A DNA stretch of 64,000 bases from Rhodothermaceae bacterium (lineage in GTDB: Bacteria; Bacteroidota; Rhodothermia; Rhodothermales; Bin80), in the NCBI GenBank assembly GCA_009841335.1, contig VXLY01000078.1, forward strand, positions 1 to 64,000. The letters are read 5' to 3'. A model generated the notes under the pieces. The model was given only the letters and a program-made list of their open reading frames with translations. It did not search any database and was not told the origin of the DNA. Both the position numbers and the translations under genes were made by a program. Shown here piece by piece: positions 1-9,034 of this stretch. The stretch's first letter is position 1. The number at the start of each line of letters is the position of its first letter.

Positions 1-170
1 TTAATGCGACTGGTTCAATTGACGAGCGTCGTTCAGGAGAGATGGGGGCTGGCTGCATATCCTTGGATTACACGTGACGATACTGGGGAGGTTATGTGGA
101 AGATGGATAATTCCAATGCTGTACAGGCAGGTTCGCTCGCCCATGTAGTAGGGGATGAGCCTGTCTTGGA
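1..170 (+). pseudogene. Decayed partial copy of the exported repeat-protein gene at 1507-2856
   Basis: This stretch matches 1682-1850, inside the first repeat of the intact gene, at about 92 percent by my hand alignment: roughly twelve substitutions and one extra G. The extra G in the atgggggctgg run breaks the reading frame. Similarity ends abruptly after cttgga at 170, where the minus-strand GAF-like gene resumes sense. The left end lies outside the window, so the full size of the copy is unknown. It is in the same orientation as the parent gene. An assembly artefact at a contig end is possible, but scattered substitutions argue for a real, decaying duplicate. Confidence 0.8.
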
Positions 171-426
171 TTAATACGGGTTCGCGCGTCTGTACGATCG
201 TATTATGGATTGATGTGACATCACACAATTCGGTGATTCGCTCAGATTCGATATTGCATGAAGCCACTATGCGAGGGGCTAGCGATCCAGACTCAAGTTT
301 CTGTACCGTGAGCCAGGCCGTATTGGAGTGTCCAGACTCGACCGGTATAGAAACCGCCCAATGATGTAGTTTCTCGGAGTCAACCACTTCGCGTAGCAAG
401 CCAGCAATCGTTTGCATGGCGGCCAT
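1..426 (-). CDS. GAF-like domain protein, C-terminus replaced by antisense of a duplicated fragment
   Basis: The 141-codon frame starts with ATG immediately after the TAA of the upstream membrane-protein gene, which implies translational coupling. About the first 85 residues look like a genuine sensory domain. They include the segment TREPVLIQD, which resembles the strand and loop near the end of many GAF domains. Downstream of that the frame is simply the antisense of the duplicated fragment at 1-170 and is not expected to be functional. I therefore read it as a gene truncated by that fragment. Its original partner domain (for example a SpoIIE phosphatase or a kinase) cannot be seen. Domain assignment is by pattern only. 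Confidence 0.45.
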   Translation of the reverse strand: MAAMQTIAGLLREVVDSEKLHHWAVSIPVESGHSNTAWLTVQKLESGSLAPRIVASCNIESERITELCDVTSIHNTIVQTREPVLIQDRLIPYYMGERTCLYSIGIIHLPHNLPSIVTCNPRICSQPPSLLNDARQLNQSH

Positions 427-1356
427 TTAGTCTGTACTTCTCCCGTAAGCTACTGTAGTTAGCAAATGGAAGATCAGGGATAGCACTGAGGTCAGTGCAT
501 AGATGAGTCCGAAAAGCAGGAAGAGTACTGTCGCGACAGTAAGTGAGGAACTGTAGAATCGCAGAAAAGGACGGGGCAGTGAAAAGGTCGTGCTAACGAA
601 TGATGCGTCAGAATTAACCACGGTAGCTAGTATCACGCAAACAAGCAATCCCACGGTTAGGGCCCCTAGCCCGATCGCAGCTCCTTGTTCCCTATGCGAC
701 AGACGCACGATCCAAGCTAGACGAATTGAATTCATCAGAATGAAGACGATCGCGGCAAGGAAAGATAAGATGAAAAGGATATAATAAAGATCCCCAGACG
801 AAATGAAATTGGGTGCAAATTGATGATTTTCGGGAATTACGATCAGGAAGACAATCCCGACAAATAATAGCATGAGGCGCCAATTGCGCTCACTCCTTCG
901 AGTACGTCGAAAGCGAACCAAGAGACCAAGCCGATGGACTACAAAAAAACTTAGACCTGCCAAGAGCACACTCAGGAGGGCGCTCTTTACATGGACGATA
1001 GAGGCAGCCGGATTAAGATCTTCTACATCTACAAAATCTCCTGGGATCTGAAACGCTAGAAATGCCGCGAACGAGCCGCCCAGGATAGCTAGAATTGTCT
1101 GCCAGAAGGTCTGAATAGGGGTAGGACGAGAGTTCCTGACCAGGCGGGCAACGGCAACCCATAAGCACAGAAAGCACAGGATCAGTGCTGCATGATGAAC
1201 CATTCTCTGGAATAGCGTTGAGGAATCAACCAATCCCCCAAGAAAAGCATAGACAGTTGTGCCGATGAACAGCAAGGGAAACCCAATGAGCGGGAGCCAG
1301 CGCCAGAAGCGTTTGAATACTGAGAGGAGGGCTGTTTTGGAAAGAATGTTAGGCAA
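427..1356 (-). CDS. Polytopic membrane protein, likely membrane part of a sensor
   Basis: The product has 309 residues and about eight hydrophobic helices spread over its whole length, with no soluble domain. The start is TTG (TTG CCT AAC ATT), which the ORF track shows as Met. The stop codon directly abuts the ATG of the GAF-like frame, so the two are probably expressed as one unit and may have once been a single 8-TM plus GAF sensor. I do not recognise a transporter signature. A membrane sensory module is the best guess from the neighbour. Confidence that it is a gene is good, but the function is unknown. Confidence 0.7.
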   Translation of the reverse strand: MPNILSKTALLSVFKRFWRWLPLIGFPLLFIGTTVYAFLGGLVDSSTLFQRMVHHAALILCFLCLWVAVARLVRNSRPTPIQTFWQTILAILGGSFAAFLAFQIPGDFVDVEDLNPAASIVHVKSALLSVLLAGLSFFVVHRLGLLVRFRRTRRSERNWRLMLLFVGIVFLIVIPENHQFAPNFISSGDLYYILFILSFLAAIVFILMNSIRLAWIVRLSHREQGAAIGLGALTVGLLVCVILATVVNSDASFVSTTFSLPRPFLRFYSSSLTVATVLFLLFGLIYALTSVLSLIFHLLTTVAYGRSTD

Positions 1357-1506
1357 ACTGCTTCAACGTTATACTACCAGAAGTACGCTAAATCTATTAC
1401 CCTGAATGGGCTAGTTTTGTTACATTTTGTACGGTATCTGGGGGCAACTTTGCTGCCCAGACATCCGTAGTAACGAAGGTGTCATTGCAAATAATAGTGA
1501 GAAAAA

Positions 1507-2856
1507 ATGAGTTCACGGAGTCGATTGCAAGTCATCGTACTTTTGCTGTTAGGTTTTTTCGTAGTTGTAAGACTTTTTTCCGGTCCGCCTTCTCCACGTG
1601 GAGCAATTGTATTCACAAAGCTTGACGTTCGTGAACTGAGGCAACAGAGTTTTCGAGTCTCAGAGCGCATCACAGTTGAAATTGATGCGACTGGTTCAAT
1701 TGACGAGCGTCGTTCAGGAGAGATGGGGCTGGCTGCATATCCCTGGATTACACGTGACGATACTGGGGAGGTTATTTGGAAGATGGATAATTCCAATGCT
1801 CTACAGGAAGGTTCGCTCGCTCATGTAAAAGGGGACCAGCTTGTTTTGGAAGCAGGTATATACACGCTAAATTTTGCGTCATACGGTCAGCTCCTGCAAC
1901 GCTCAAGGGCCCCATTCTGGGATGATAAACGAAAATGGCGTGTGATGATTCAAAGTTCAGAGAACGGGGATGCACTGCAACCCATATCAGGCGTATTAAG
2001 AATGGATTCGGGCGAGAAGATCTGGGAGGCTACGGCTATGGGGCGGAATGAAAAGAAAGAATACTATTTTGAGGTATTGCGTCCGGCAAAGCTCGAGATT
2101 CAGGCTATGGGACAATTGAGCAGCGGTGATGGATTCCGAACGGTTGACTATTCAATGATTGAGGATGCAGTCTCTGGACAGGTGGTTTGGTATTTATCGA
2201 GAGATAATACAGAATGGGCCGGAGGGGCACAGGAAAACCGGGTCTATGAGGGTACGGTCGGGATGCAGCCGGGGATATATCGTGCTTCTGTGGCGACGGA
2301 TAGCCGTCATAACTACGGTAGTTGGGAAGCGAATCCTCCGTACGATCCCGATGGATGGGGAATAAATCTGAGTAGTCCTACCCGCGATCGGATTACCACG
2401 TTTGATCCGTGGATGCAGGACGAGCCGGTGATCGCTTTTATGCAAGTCGGCGATGACGCACGATGGGAGACTACCTTTATGATAAGCAGGACAACGCCCG
2501 TGATGCTGCATGCCATGGGAGAGATAACAGGGCCTAACAACGGATATGATTTTGCATGGTTAGAGCAGTTGGAGGACGACGGAGGGGCACGTACCGTATG
2601 GGAGATGACATACGAAAACTCAGTGCCTGCCGGTGGAGCTCAAAAAAACCGAAAAGCTGTTAAAGTTCTGATCCTGGAACCGGGGACTTATGTACTGCAC
2701 TACGAATCAGACGGGTCCCACTCTTTTGAGCATTGGAATGCGCGTGCGCCAGATAATCAGGAACGATGGGGGGTAGCCTTGTTCGATATCCGGGAGGGTG
2801 GTTCGGAGATTGCGATCATTGATTCATCGTCAAAATCTCCCGCGCCAGTGCAGTAG
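1507..2856 (+). CDS. Exported protein with three internal beta-rich repeats
   Basis: The 449-residue product begins with a short basic stretch and one hydrophobic helix (about residues 8-23), so it is an anchored or secreted envelope protein. The rest contains three related units at about residues 49-149, 186-290 and 323-428. Units 2 and 3 share the sequence features VVW or TVW, then AGGAQxNR, then PGxY, then SW or HW, then WGI or WGV. Unit 1 is more diverged (EVIWKM, EAGIYTL, KWRV). The repeat is rich in aromatic and glycine residues, as in beta-sandwich folds. I recognise no catalytic motif and no named family. A partial copy of unit 1 lies at the window start. Confidence 0.75.
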   Translation: MSSRSRLQVIVLLLLGFFVVVRLFSGPPSPRGAIVFTKLDVRELRQQSFRVSERITVEIDATGSIDERRSGEMGLAAYPWITRDDTGEVIWKMDNSNALQEGSLAHVKGDQLVLEAGIYTLNFASYGQLLQRSRAPFWDDKRKWRVMIQSSENGDALQPISGVLRMDSGEKIWEATAMGRNEKKEYYFEVLRPAKLEIQAMGQLSSGDGFRTVDYSMIEDAVSGQVVWYLSRDNTEWAGGAQENRVYEGTVGMQPGIYRASVATDSRHNYGSWEANPPYDPDGWGINLSSPTRDRITTFDPWMQDEPVIAFMQVGDDARWETTFMISRTTPVMLHAMGEITGPNNGYDFAWLEQLEDDGGARTVWEMTYENSVPAGGAQKNRKAVKVLILEPGTYVLHYESDGSHSFEHWNARAPDNQERWGVALFDIREGGSEIAIIDSSSKSPAPVQ

Positions 2857-3123
2857 CCTGTTGCTCTCTTGTCAGGTGAACATCCGTGCGATCCGATGAT
2901 AATCCGGGGAAATTAGATTCACAATTGTACCGATTAGATGGCACGTAATGCAATCAATTTCATATGTCCTTGGAGTCGTTAGTTTGAACATTTCTCACCT
3001 TGTAGTTGTCCCGATCCTGGATTTCAATGGCAGATTTGGCCATGAGATCTATACCTGAGGCAAGACGTTACACGACTACCTGAAGAACTGTCCGATTCAA
3101 CCATTTTGATTTGAGGCCTAGGC

Positions 3124-4098
3124 GTGCGGTTGGCATCTATTGACATCGGAACAAATTCGGCAAAACTTTTAATCTCGAAATCGGCTCCGGGGAATACGCT
3201 CACGCCGCTGGAGGAGCAACAGCGCACAATCAGACTGGGGGAGGGAGTAGATGCAAATGGTGTTCTGTCAGAAGCTGCAGTAGAACGACTTATCGCGGCG
3301 TTGCAGGAGTTTCAGGTTATCGCGGGTGCGTGGGAAGTAGAGCAATATATTGTGGTCGGTACCAGCGCTTCCAGGGATGCTGGTAAAACCCTGAGTCATA
3401 CCGTTCGGGAGCGCACCGGACTGCACTACGAGATACTTTCTGGCGAAGAAGAGGCTGATTTGAGCTTTACAGGTGCTATCGCTGGATTGCTGCGTGCAAA
3501 CGGCAACCTCGTCACCTGTGACATAGGCGGAGGTTCAACAGAAATTGTCAGGGGTACTTACAAGGGGGTAGTCCATGAGCGCTTAAGTCTGAATATTGGT
3601 TCCGTACGTATCACCGAACGGTTTTTTTCCTGTCAACCTCCCAAGCCGACGGAATTGGAAGCGGCCAAGAGATTTATCCGAAAGTTGTTTGCCAATTCAA
3701 TTGCTCCACATAAAGACAACTATAGTCTGGTGGGCACCTCGGATACACATCGACTTCTGCTGGATTTACATCATGCGCTGGTTAGCCGTGAGATTCAAAC
3801 AACGATGGGCTCGCTAAGCGCACAGTGGGAACGTTTAAGGAAAACCGGGGAAGATGAACGAAAGCTGACGCTTACCCAAGTGAAGAGTTGGGTGGAAAAT
3901 TTGGTTCAGATGGAGGAGTCTGATGTACTTGCTTTGAATCCTGAAAAACTCAGGGGGCGTTCGGATGTATTTCCAGCAGCCTGCATGATTTGCTTTGAGC
4001 TAATGCATAGACTCGCCCAGAGGTCAATCACCGTTAGCAAGTGGGGACTACGCCATGGTATTGGGTTGAAAATTATGAGGGATGGTACCCTGAGGTAA
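3124..4098 (+). CDS. Ppx/GppA-family phosphatase
   Basis: The 324-residue product matches the core of exopolyphosphatase/guanosine pentaphosphate phosphatase proteins of the ASKHA fold. The phosphate-1 loop is near the N-terminus (IDIGTNSAKLL) and the phosphate-2 loop is TCDIGGGSTEIV near residue 140. It lacks the C-terminal HD extension of full-length E. coli Ppx/GppA, which is usual for the short subfamily. The start is GTG. It stands alone on the plus strand. Substrate choice between polyphosphate and pppGpp cannot be read from the sequence. Confidence 0.9.
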   Translation: MRLASIDIGTNSAKLLISKSAPGNTLTPLEEQQRTIRLGEGVDANGVLSEAAVERLIAALQEFQVIAGAWEVEQYIVVGTSASRDAGKTLSHTVRERTGLHYEILSGEEEADLSFTGAIAGLLRANGNLVTCDIGGGSTEIVRGTYKGVVHERLSLNIGSVRITERFFSCQPPKPTELEAAKRFIRKLFANSIAPHKDNYSLVGTSDTHRLLLDLHHALVSREIQTTMGSLSAQWERLRKTGEDERKLTLTQVKSWVENLVQMEESDVLALNPEKLRGRSDVFPAACMICFELMHRLAQRSITVSKWGLRHGIGLKIMRDGTLR

Positions 4099-4380
4099 TG
4101 AACAGTCGGCGGAGCTGTAATCGGTCTAATGCGGATAGATCTGCACAATACAGTGACTTGATCGTTGCATTGCGATCAGGCTATGCAGACGGTGTGAGGT
4201 ATTGTGCGGATGTCCAAGTTCATGGTCGACAATTGGGGACTTACCTGTATGGTTTCTCCGGTTATGAATACGATGCAGTTGTTGCTTACAATAGGCCGGG
4301 TACTAGTAGGTTGTGACGGAATGCGACTCGAAGTGCGGGCAGGTTCATCATTCACTCAGTGGATAGTGATTTGACGGCCA

Positions 4381-5472
4381 ATGAAAAGTATGGGTAATCA
4401 AGTTATCAAGCGCAAGGCAGTTTATCAGGCACTCAGCAAAGTACGTGACCCGGATCGAGATCACGATATCATTCGGCTTGGTTTAGTTCGGGATCTAACT
4501 GTGGATGGTCGCACAGTTGCGTTTAAATTGAACATTACCCAGCCTGGAACAGCATTTTCCCGTAAGGTTGCGGGGCAATGCAAAGAGGTTATTCAGAATA
4601 CGTTTGGAAAGGATGTCGAGGTAAAGATTGATTTAATCCATTCAAAAGGAAGAGGGCATAAGATCAGGCTTGGAGCACGGCATATGATTGCGATTGCTTC
4701 GGGGAAGGGGGGTGTCGGCAAGAGTACTGTGGCTGTGAATTTGGCGGTGGCACTTGCAGCAGAAGGATATCGGACAGGACTCGTGGATACGGATATCTAT
4801 GGTCCGAGTATTCCGGTAATGTTCGGCTTGGAAGGCAGTAAGCCGCGTGTCAATTCTCAGCGAAAAATTATTCCGTTGGTCAAACATGGCGTTCATGTGT
4901 TGTCCATGGGGCTGCTGGTTGATGATTCTCAGGCCGTAATCTGGCGTGGGCCGATGGTTTCCGGGGCCGTGCGGCAATTCCTAAATGACACTGAGTGGGG
5001 CGAGCTTGACTTTCTGCTTCTGGATTTGCCGCCCGGAACGGGAGATATCCAACTGACGATTGTTCAGACCGTCAAGTTGGCTGGTGCTGTTATCGTCTCA
5101 ACACCGCAGAAGGTCGCACTTGCTGATGCAAGAAAGGGATTGGTTATGTTTGAGAAAGTAAATGTGCCCGTATTAGGTATCGTGGAGAATATGGCCTGGT
5201 TCAGCCCACCGGATTTACCCGACCGGAAATACTTCCTCTTTGGAGAGGGAGGGGCAGAAAACCTTGCCTCCGAAACCGGCGTACCTTTGTTAGGTAGGAT
5301 TCCTTTGGAGGAATCCCTGCGTGTTACGGGCGATGAGGGCACACCTATTGTTCTGGCGGCCCCGGAAACTGCATCTGCTCGGGCTTTTCGCCAGGCTGCG
5401 GCCGGAGTTGCAGAGACTTTGTCGGTATCTAGCGTGGTGCCTGAAGTTCCTCCGCTAATTGAATATCAGTAG
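4381..5472 (+). CDS. Mrp/ApbC-type P-loop ATPase, Fe-S cluster carrier
   Basis: The first ~85 residues form a MIP18/DUF59-like domain. They are followed by a MinD-like ATPase with the deviant Walker A ASGKGGVGKSTVAVNLA, and DLPPGTGD further on. Mrp proteins carry and transfer Fe-S clusters. Many members bind the cluster through a CxxC pair after the ENM motif. Here that place reads ENMAWFSPPDLPDRKYFLFG without cysteine, a variant I recall as usual in Bacteroidota. The next gene, 14 nt downstream, is a NifU-like scaffold, which supports an Fe-S role. Confidence 0.9.
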   Translation: MKSMGNQVIKRKAVYQALSKVRDPDRDHDIIRLGLVRDLTVDGRTVAFKLNITQPGTAFSRKVAGQCKEVIQNTFGKDVEVKIDLIHSKGRGHKIRLGARHMIAIASGKGGVGKSTVAVNLAVALAAEGYRTGLVDTDIYGPSIPVMFGLEGSKPRVNSQRKIIPLVKHGVHVLSMGLLVDDSQAVIWRGPMVSGAVRQFLNDTEWGELDFLLLDLPPGTGDIQLTIVQTVKLAGAVIVSTPQKVALADARKGLVMFEKVNVPVLGIVENMAWFSPPDLPDRKYFLFGEGGAENLASETGVPLLGRIPLEESLRVTGDEGTPIVLAAPETASARAFRQAAAGVAETLSVSSVVPEVPPLIEYQ

Positions 5473-5486
5473 ATTGAACTCTTTTA

Positions 5487-5741
5487 ATGTCTGCATACCA
5501 CCCAAACACTGATGCCGAGCTCCGTAAACGGATTGAGGATGGACTTGACTCCATTCGACCATATCTGATAGCTGATGGCGGAGAGGTTCGTTTGCGTAGA
5601 ATTACAGACGATATGGTTGTCGAGCTTGAGCTGCTTGGTGCATGTGGCTGCTGTCCTATGAGCAGTATGACGTTACGTGCGGGAATCGAGCAGGCACTCC
5701 AACATGCTGTGCCCCAGATTCTGAGGGTTGAGTCTGTATAG
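5487..5741 (+). CDS. NifU C-terminal domain (Nfu-like) Fe-S scaffold
   Basis: The 84-residue protein consists of the NifU C-terminal domain alone. It has the conserved ADGG motif and the cysteine site GACGCCPMSSMTL, whose CxxC pair assembles a cluster across a dimer. It follows the Mrp-type ATPase by 14 nt on the same strand and is almost certainly cotranscribed with it. Together they form a small Fe-S maturation unit. Similar proteins from other phyla are sometimes annotated as part of SUF systems, but no suf genes are in the window. Confidence 0.9.
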   Translation: MSAYHPNTDAELRKRIEDGLDSIRPYLIADGGEVRLRRITDDMVVELELLGACGCCPMSSMTLRAGIEQALQHAVPQILRVESV

Positions 5742-5849
5742 GGTGCAATAAAATGGTACAACCTTCTGAGTGCCGGAAACTTGACCCATAAGTTCATAAA
5801 TTGGCCGCTAGGAGCCCTTTGCTTTCATCAGAGACGTATATATAGAAAA

Positions 5850-6623
5850 ATGAATTACAAGCGTTTTTTCGCAGGTATCGCAGTTGCTGCTATCCTCTCT
5901 GGGTTCAGTTACTTACCGGCCTCTGCACAAATGGAATTTCAATTCCAGTATGGCAGTCTGAAGAACCCGTTCTCGGGCCAGTCTCACGCAACTCGGATAC
6001 TGACATTTCAGCACGCAGGTGGCTGGAAGCTTGGAAGCAGTTTTTTCTTCATTGATTTTCTGGATGATGTAGAGCAAGATGGATTCAATGACAAGGAGTT
6101 TTACGGTGAGTGGTATCCTACACTTAGTTTGAGCAGGCTCTTTGGCACGACCATGAAGGCGGGGTCAGTCCAGGATGTTTCTGTTGTTGTTGGTTTGAAT
6201 TTTGATGGGGATGCGAATGTGCTCAAGACCCTTCCAGGTTTGCGGCTTTCCTGGCAGATCCCGGGGTTTATTTTTGTGAACACGGATTTTACCGCCATGA
6301 TTGACCATAGCAACGAGCCACTTCGCACGACAAGCGGCTTCATGTTTGATGTCAGTTGGCTCAAGGTCATTAACATTGGGGGGCAGTCCTTCTCCTTCAT
6401 GGGGCATGCTGAGTACATCGGTGCGGTGGATCAGACGGATTTTGGTACGAAGAGTGAGGCGTGGATATTGGCGCAGCCACAATTCGTTTGGGATGTGGGG
6501 AATGCTTTTGGGTCACCGAACTGGATTCACATTGGTGTGGAACTCCAGTATTGGAAAAACAAGTTGGGTGTTAAGGACCAGAATGAATTTCGGCCTGAGT
6601 TGTTGATTGTTTGGCGACTGTAG
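5850..6623 (+). CDS. Tsx-like outer-membrane channel (DUF5020-type)
   Basis: The ORF track begins at 5781, but the ATG at 5850 gives a classical signal peptide (MNYKRFFAGIAVAAIL, cleavage after PASA). The earlier residues look like untranslated leader. The mature ~230 residues have alternating hydrophobic and polar strands and end in the C-terminal signature WRL of beta-barrel outer-membrane proteins. Motifs such as FYGEWYPTLS and FRPELLIVWRL recall nucleoside-specific channel proteins of the Tsx family. The substrate cannot be deduced. It may be cotranscribed with the NifU-like gene about 110 nt upstream. Confidence 0.7.
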   Translation: MNYKRFFAGIAVAAILSGFSYLPASAQMEFQFQYGSLKNPFSGQSHATRILTFQHAGGWKLGSSFFFIDFLDDVEQDGFNDKEFYGEWYPTLSLSRLFGTTMKAGSVQDVSVVVGLNFDGDANVLKTLPGLRLSWQIPGFIFVNTDFTAMIDHSNEPLRTTSGFMFDVSWLKVINIGGQSFSFMGHAEYIGAVDQTDFGTKSEAWILAQPQFVWDVGNAFGSPNWIHIGVELQYWKNKLGVKDQNEFRPELLIVWRL

Positions 6624-7169
6624 TTTGCTGATTTTCGACAGCAGGCGATGTTGGACGTAGACTGACTGTGCCTGTCCAATTTGTGTATTCGTCCGAGAAT
6701 TCAACGTTGACCTGCCCGCATTTGTGTCTGAAACCGAACGGGTCAGGATAATTGACAGAAATCCGTGGGAAGAATGCAGTGACGAAATTGTGAGTTGTCT
6801 GTAGGTTTTGTGCGGGGGCCGGGGGTGTAGTTGTGTAGGGATAGAGGCGTTCGTTCGTTTGAATCAGTTATGTTGCCCCATATCATATAATAGGGCACAA
6901 TCGGGCTGCAACATCGGGTAAGGTGGGTGTGATTAAGTACGGGGAGATTGGAGTCAGCAACGTACGGGACGCGTGAAGCGATACATTGGGTCCTTACGCG
7001 GCTAAATGTGCGCGAGTAGCTTTTATAATCGTTTGGTGGTCCAAATACCTTGTGCCGGACGGTGGCATATCTTTGGCTGGCCAGTTATTATTGGTTTGTT
7101 TCGCGGCACAGCTTTGGTTTTTTTGTATTATTTTGACGTGGCCTATAGTTACTTAATCAAAACAATCTA
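6624..7169 (+). other. Intergenic region between porin and ammonium transporter
   Basis: No supportable gene. It begins with a weak hairpin just after the porin stop (tgctg/cagca). Around 6700-6760 there is an imperfect inverted repeat (cctgcccg and cgggtcagg). The last 120 nt are T-rich and hold a possible sigma-54-like site, listed separately. Confidence 0.5.
7063..7077 (+). promoter_or_regulatory. Possible sigma-54 (-24/-12) promoter of amt
   Basis: The string TGGCATATCTTTGGC places GG and GC exactly 12 nt apart, as in the -24/-12 consensus TGGCAC-N5-TTGC, with one mismatch in each half. It lies about 95 nt before the ammonium transporter start. Nitrogen-regulated amt genes are often sigma-54 dependent in other phyla. 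No RpoN gene or activator is in the window, so this is only a candidate. Confidence 0.25.
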
Positions 7170-8453
7170 GTGGTAATGGTACCAGAAACACAGTTTGTTC
7201 TTAATTCCTTCGCATTCCTTATCTGGGGTGCTCTCGTAATGTGGATGGCTGCGGGCTTTACGATGTTGGAATCTGGATCTGTTCGCACGAAGAATGCCTC
7301 CGTAATTTGCTTGAAAAACATTGGGCTCTATTCAATTGCGGGGTTGGCCTACTACGTCATCGGGTACAACTTGATGTACACGGATGTGTCGGGCTTTATT
7401 GGCAGTTTTACGCTCTTCTTCAATGCTTCCCCGGAAGAGGTTGCTTTGGTTGGTGGAGATACAGGGGTGACACAGTCTGTCCTGGACACTGGATTTTCGC
7501 AGATGTCGGGATGGTTCTTTCAGATGGTGTTTGTAGCGACTGCGGCCTCAATCGTGTCCGGTGCACTTGCTGAGAGGATTCGACTGTGGGCTTTCTTCAC
7601 ATTCGTGCTTGCCTTGACGGCTTTCGTTTATCCCATCGTTGGCGCGTGGACTTGGGGGGAAGGCTGGTTATTTGAGTTGGGCTTTTCTGATTTTGCCGGT
7701 TCTACTATAGTGCATGGTACAGGAGGATGGGCTGCACTTGCAGGAGCAATCATACTAGGTCCTCGGTTGGGCAAGTTCAAGAAAGACGGTACCGTGAAAA
7801 ATACTCCCCCCTCAAGTGTGCCGATTACTACCTTAGGCGTGTTCATTCTCTGGCTTGGCTGGTTTGGGTTCAACGGTGGGTCTCAACTGGCTTTAGGGGG
7901 AGCTGTGGATGCTATAAGTGTTGCCGGTATCCTAGTCAATACGAACTTGGCAGGAGCAGCTGGTGCCTTGGCAGCAATTACCGTTTCGCGTATGATACTC
8001 GGGCGGTTTGATTTGTTTGCCGTACTCAATGGTGCACTGGCCGGATTGGTAGCCGTTACAGCAGCTCCCACGATGAACCATCATGGGATAGCGATCCTGA
8101 TTGGCTTTGTAGGAGGCGTAGTCTGTGTACTGGCGATAAAACTGCTTGATGTTCTCAAGATAGATGATGTTGTTGGTGCAGTCCCCGTCCATCTTTTTGC
8201 TGGAATATGGGGAACGATTGCTGTTGCTTTTACCGTAGACGGTACAAGTTTTGGGGTTCAGCTTTTAGGCGTTCTTGCAATAGGAGCTTTCGTGTTTGGT
8301 ATTTCGCTTGGGTTATGGAAGCTGATTGACATTTTGATAGGAACACGCGTTTCAGAATCTGTTGAGCGCCTTGGACAGGATGTTGCGGAACTAGGAGTTG
8401 AGGCCTACCCGGAATTTGTGTTGATGCCTGAAGATTATGACGATGAGGATTAG
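7170..8453 (+). CDS. amt: Ammonium transporter
   Basis: The 427-residue product has about eleven membrane helices. It carries the Amt/MEP/Rh signatures WMAAGFTMLESGSVRTKN at the N-terminus, a central block FAGSTIVHGTGGWAALAGA with the first pore histidine region, and VGAVPVHLFAGIWGTIAV near the end. It imports ammonium across the inner membrane. The start is either GTG at 7170 or ATG at 7176, two codons apart. No glnK/glnB gene adjoins it, unlike many bacterial amt loci. A strong terminator follows, so it is probably monocistronic. Confidence 0.95.
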   Translation: MVMVPETQFVLNSFAFLIWGALVMWMAAGFTMLESGSVRTKNASVICLKNIGLYSIAGLAYYVIGYNLMYTDVSGFIGSFTLFFNASPEEVALVGGDTGVTQSVLDTGFSQMSGWFFQMVFVATAASIVSGALAERIRLWAFFTFVLALTAFVYPIVGAWTWGEGWLFELGFSDFAGSTIVHGTGGWAALAGAIILGPRLGKFKKDGTVKNTPPSSVPITTLGVFILWLGWFGFNGGSQLALGGAVDAISVAGILVNTNLAGAAGALAAITVSRMILGRFDLFAVLNGALAGLVAVTAAPTMNHHGIAILIGFVGGVVCVLAIKLLDVLKIDDVVGAVPVHLFAGIWGTIAVAFTVDGTSFGVQLLGVLAIGAFVFGISLGLWKLIDILIGTRVSESVERLGQDVAELGVEAYPEFVLMPEDYDDED

Positions 8454-8544
8454 TCTCTTGTTTGCAAGAGAGGCTCTCTCGTTCTGATTGGTTTCCAGAA
8501 TGGATCGTGTGGGCGGCCGGCTGATTCAAGCGGCCGCCCATTTT
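8454..8544 (+). terminator. Rho-independent terminator region after amt
   Basis: Immediately after the amt stop is a 7-bp hairpin (tctcttg/caagaga, 8454-8471). A second, much stronger hairpin sits at 8510-8540, with 10-bp perfect arms (tgggcggccg and its complement) around an 11-nt loop, followed by TTTT. The second one is the likely terminator. Confidence 0.85.
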
Positions 8545-9034
8545 ACGTTATCCCAAGACAAGGTCTTCAGAGATAACAATTGTTACTGTGCAGGCGCGGG
8601 GCGGTCTGCACTTTACGCTATAGTTGAACCTCGAGCTGCTCAGCCATCAACTTGGAGCTACACGCGGGCAGCGTGGCAACGGGGTTCAGAAAGTGACCGT
8701 TTGAATCAACGAGTAGGTCTGGATTGATGAATGCTTACAAAACAGATCCGGCGCCTATCACAACCAACTTAACTTCATCCAGGGCTGACACCTTGCCCAC
8801 ATAATGCGTTTAGAGCATTGAAGCGGCAGGGCAGAGTTGTATGCTACCTTCACGAAATCTCTTGCTACAATTCCAACTGCCCTTGAACATGGATAAATAG
8901 GGTTTACCAGGAGTCAGGATCAGAGCAAAGGATACGTATTTCGACACAGGCTTGCGTGTCTGAGGATCAATGCCGTAGCCAATTAGGTGCCGCGCACGAT
9001 GCTTCAAAACCACAGGGCACCGCTTACGATAGAA
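8545..9034. other. Gene-poor region with a possible relic on the minus strand
   Basis: I find no intact gene here. On the minus strand, 8618-8793, two open segments in the same frame are separated by one TAA at 8735-8737. The first ends in EVKLVVIGAGSVL, which resembles a nucleotide-binding loop, and the second runs to a TAG at 8618. This could be the remains of a gene, but I recognise no family. The small minus frame 8810-9013 has no recognisable features. Confidence 0.35.

Noticed and set aside
4041-4316. 91-codon plus frame after the Ppx/GppA gene
   Set aside because: Overlaps the end of Ppx/GppA out of frame; composition does not look like a protein.
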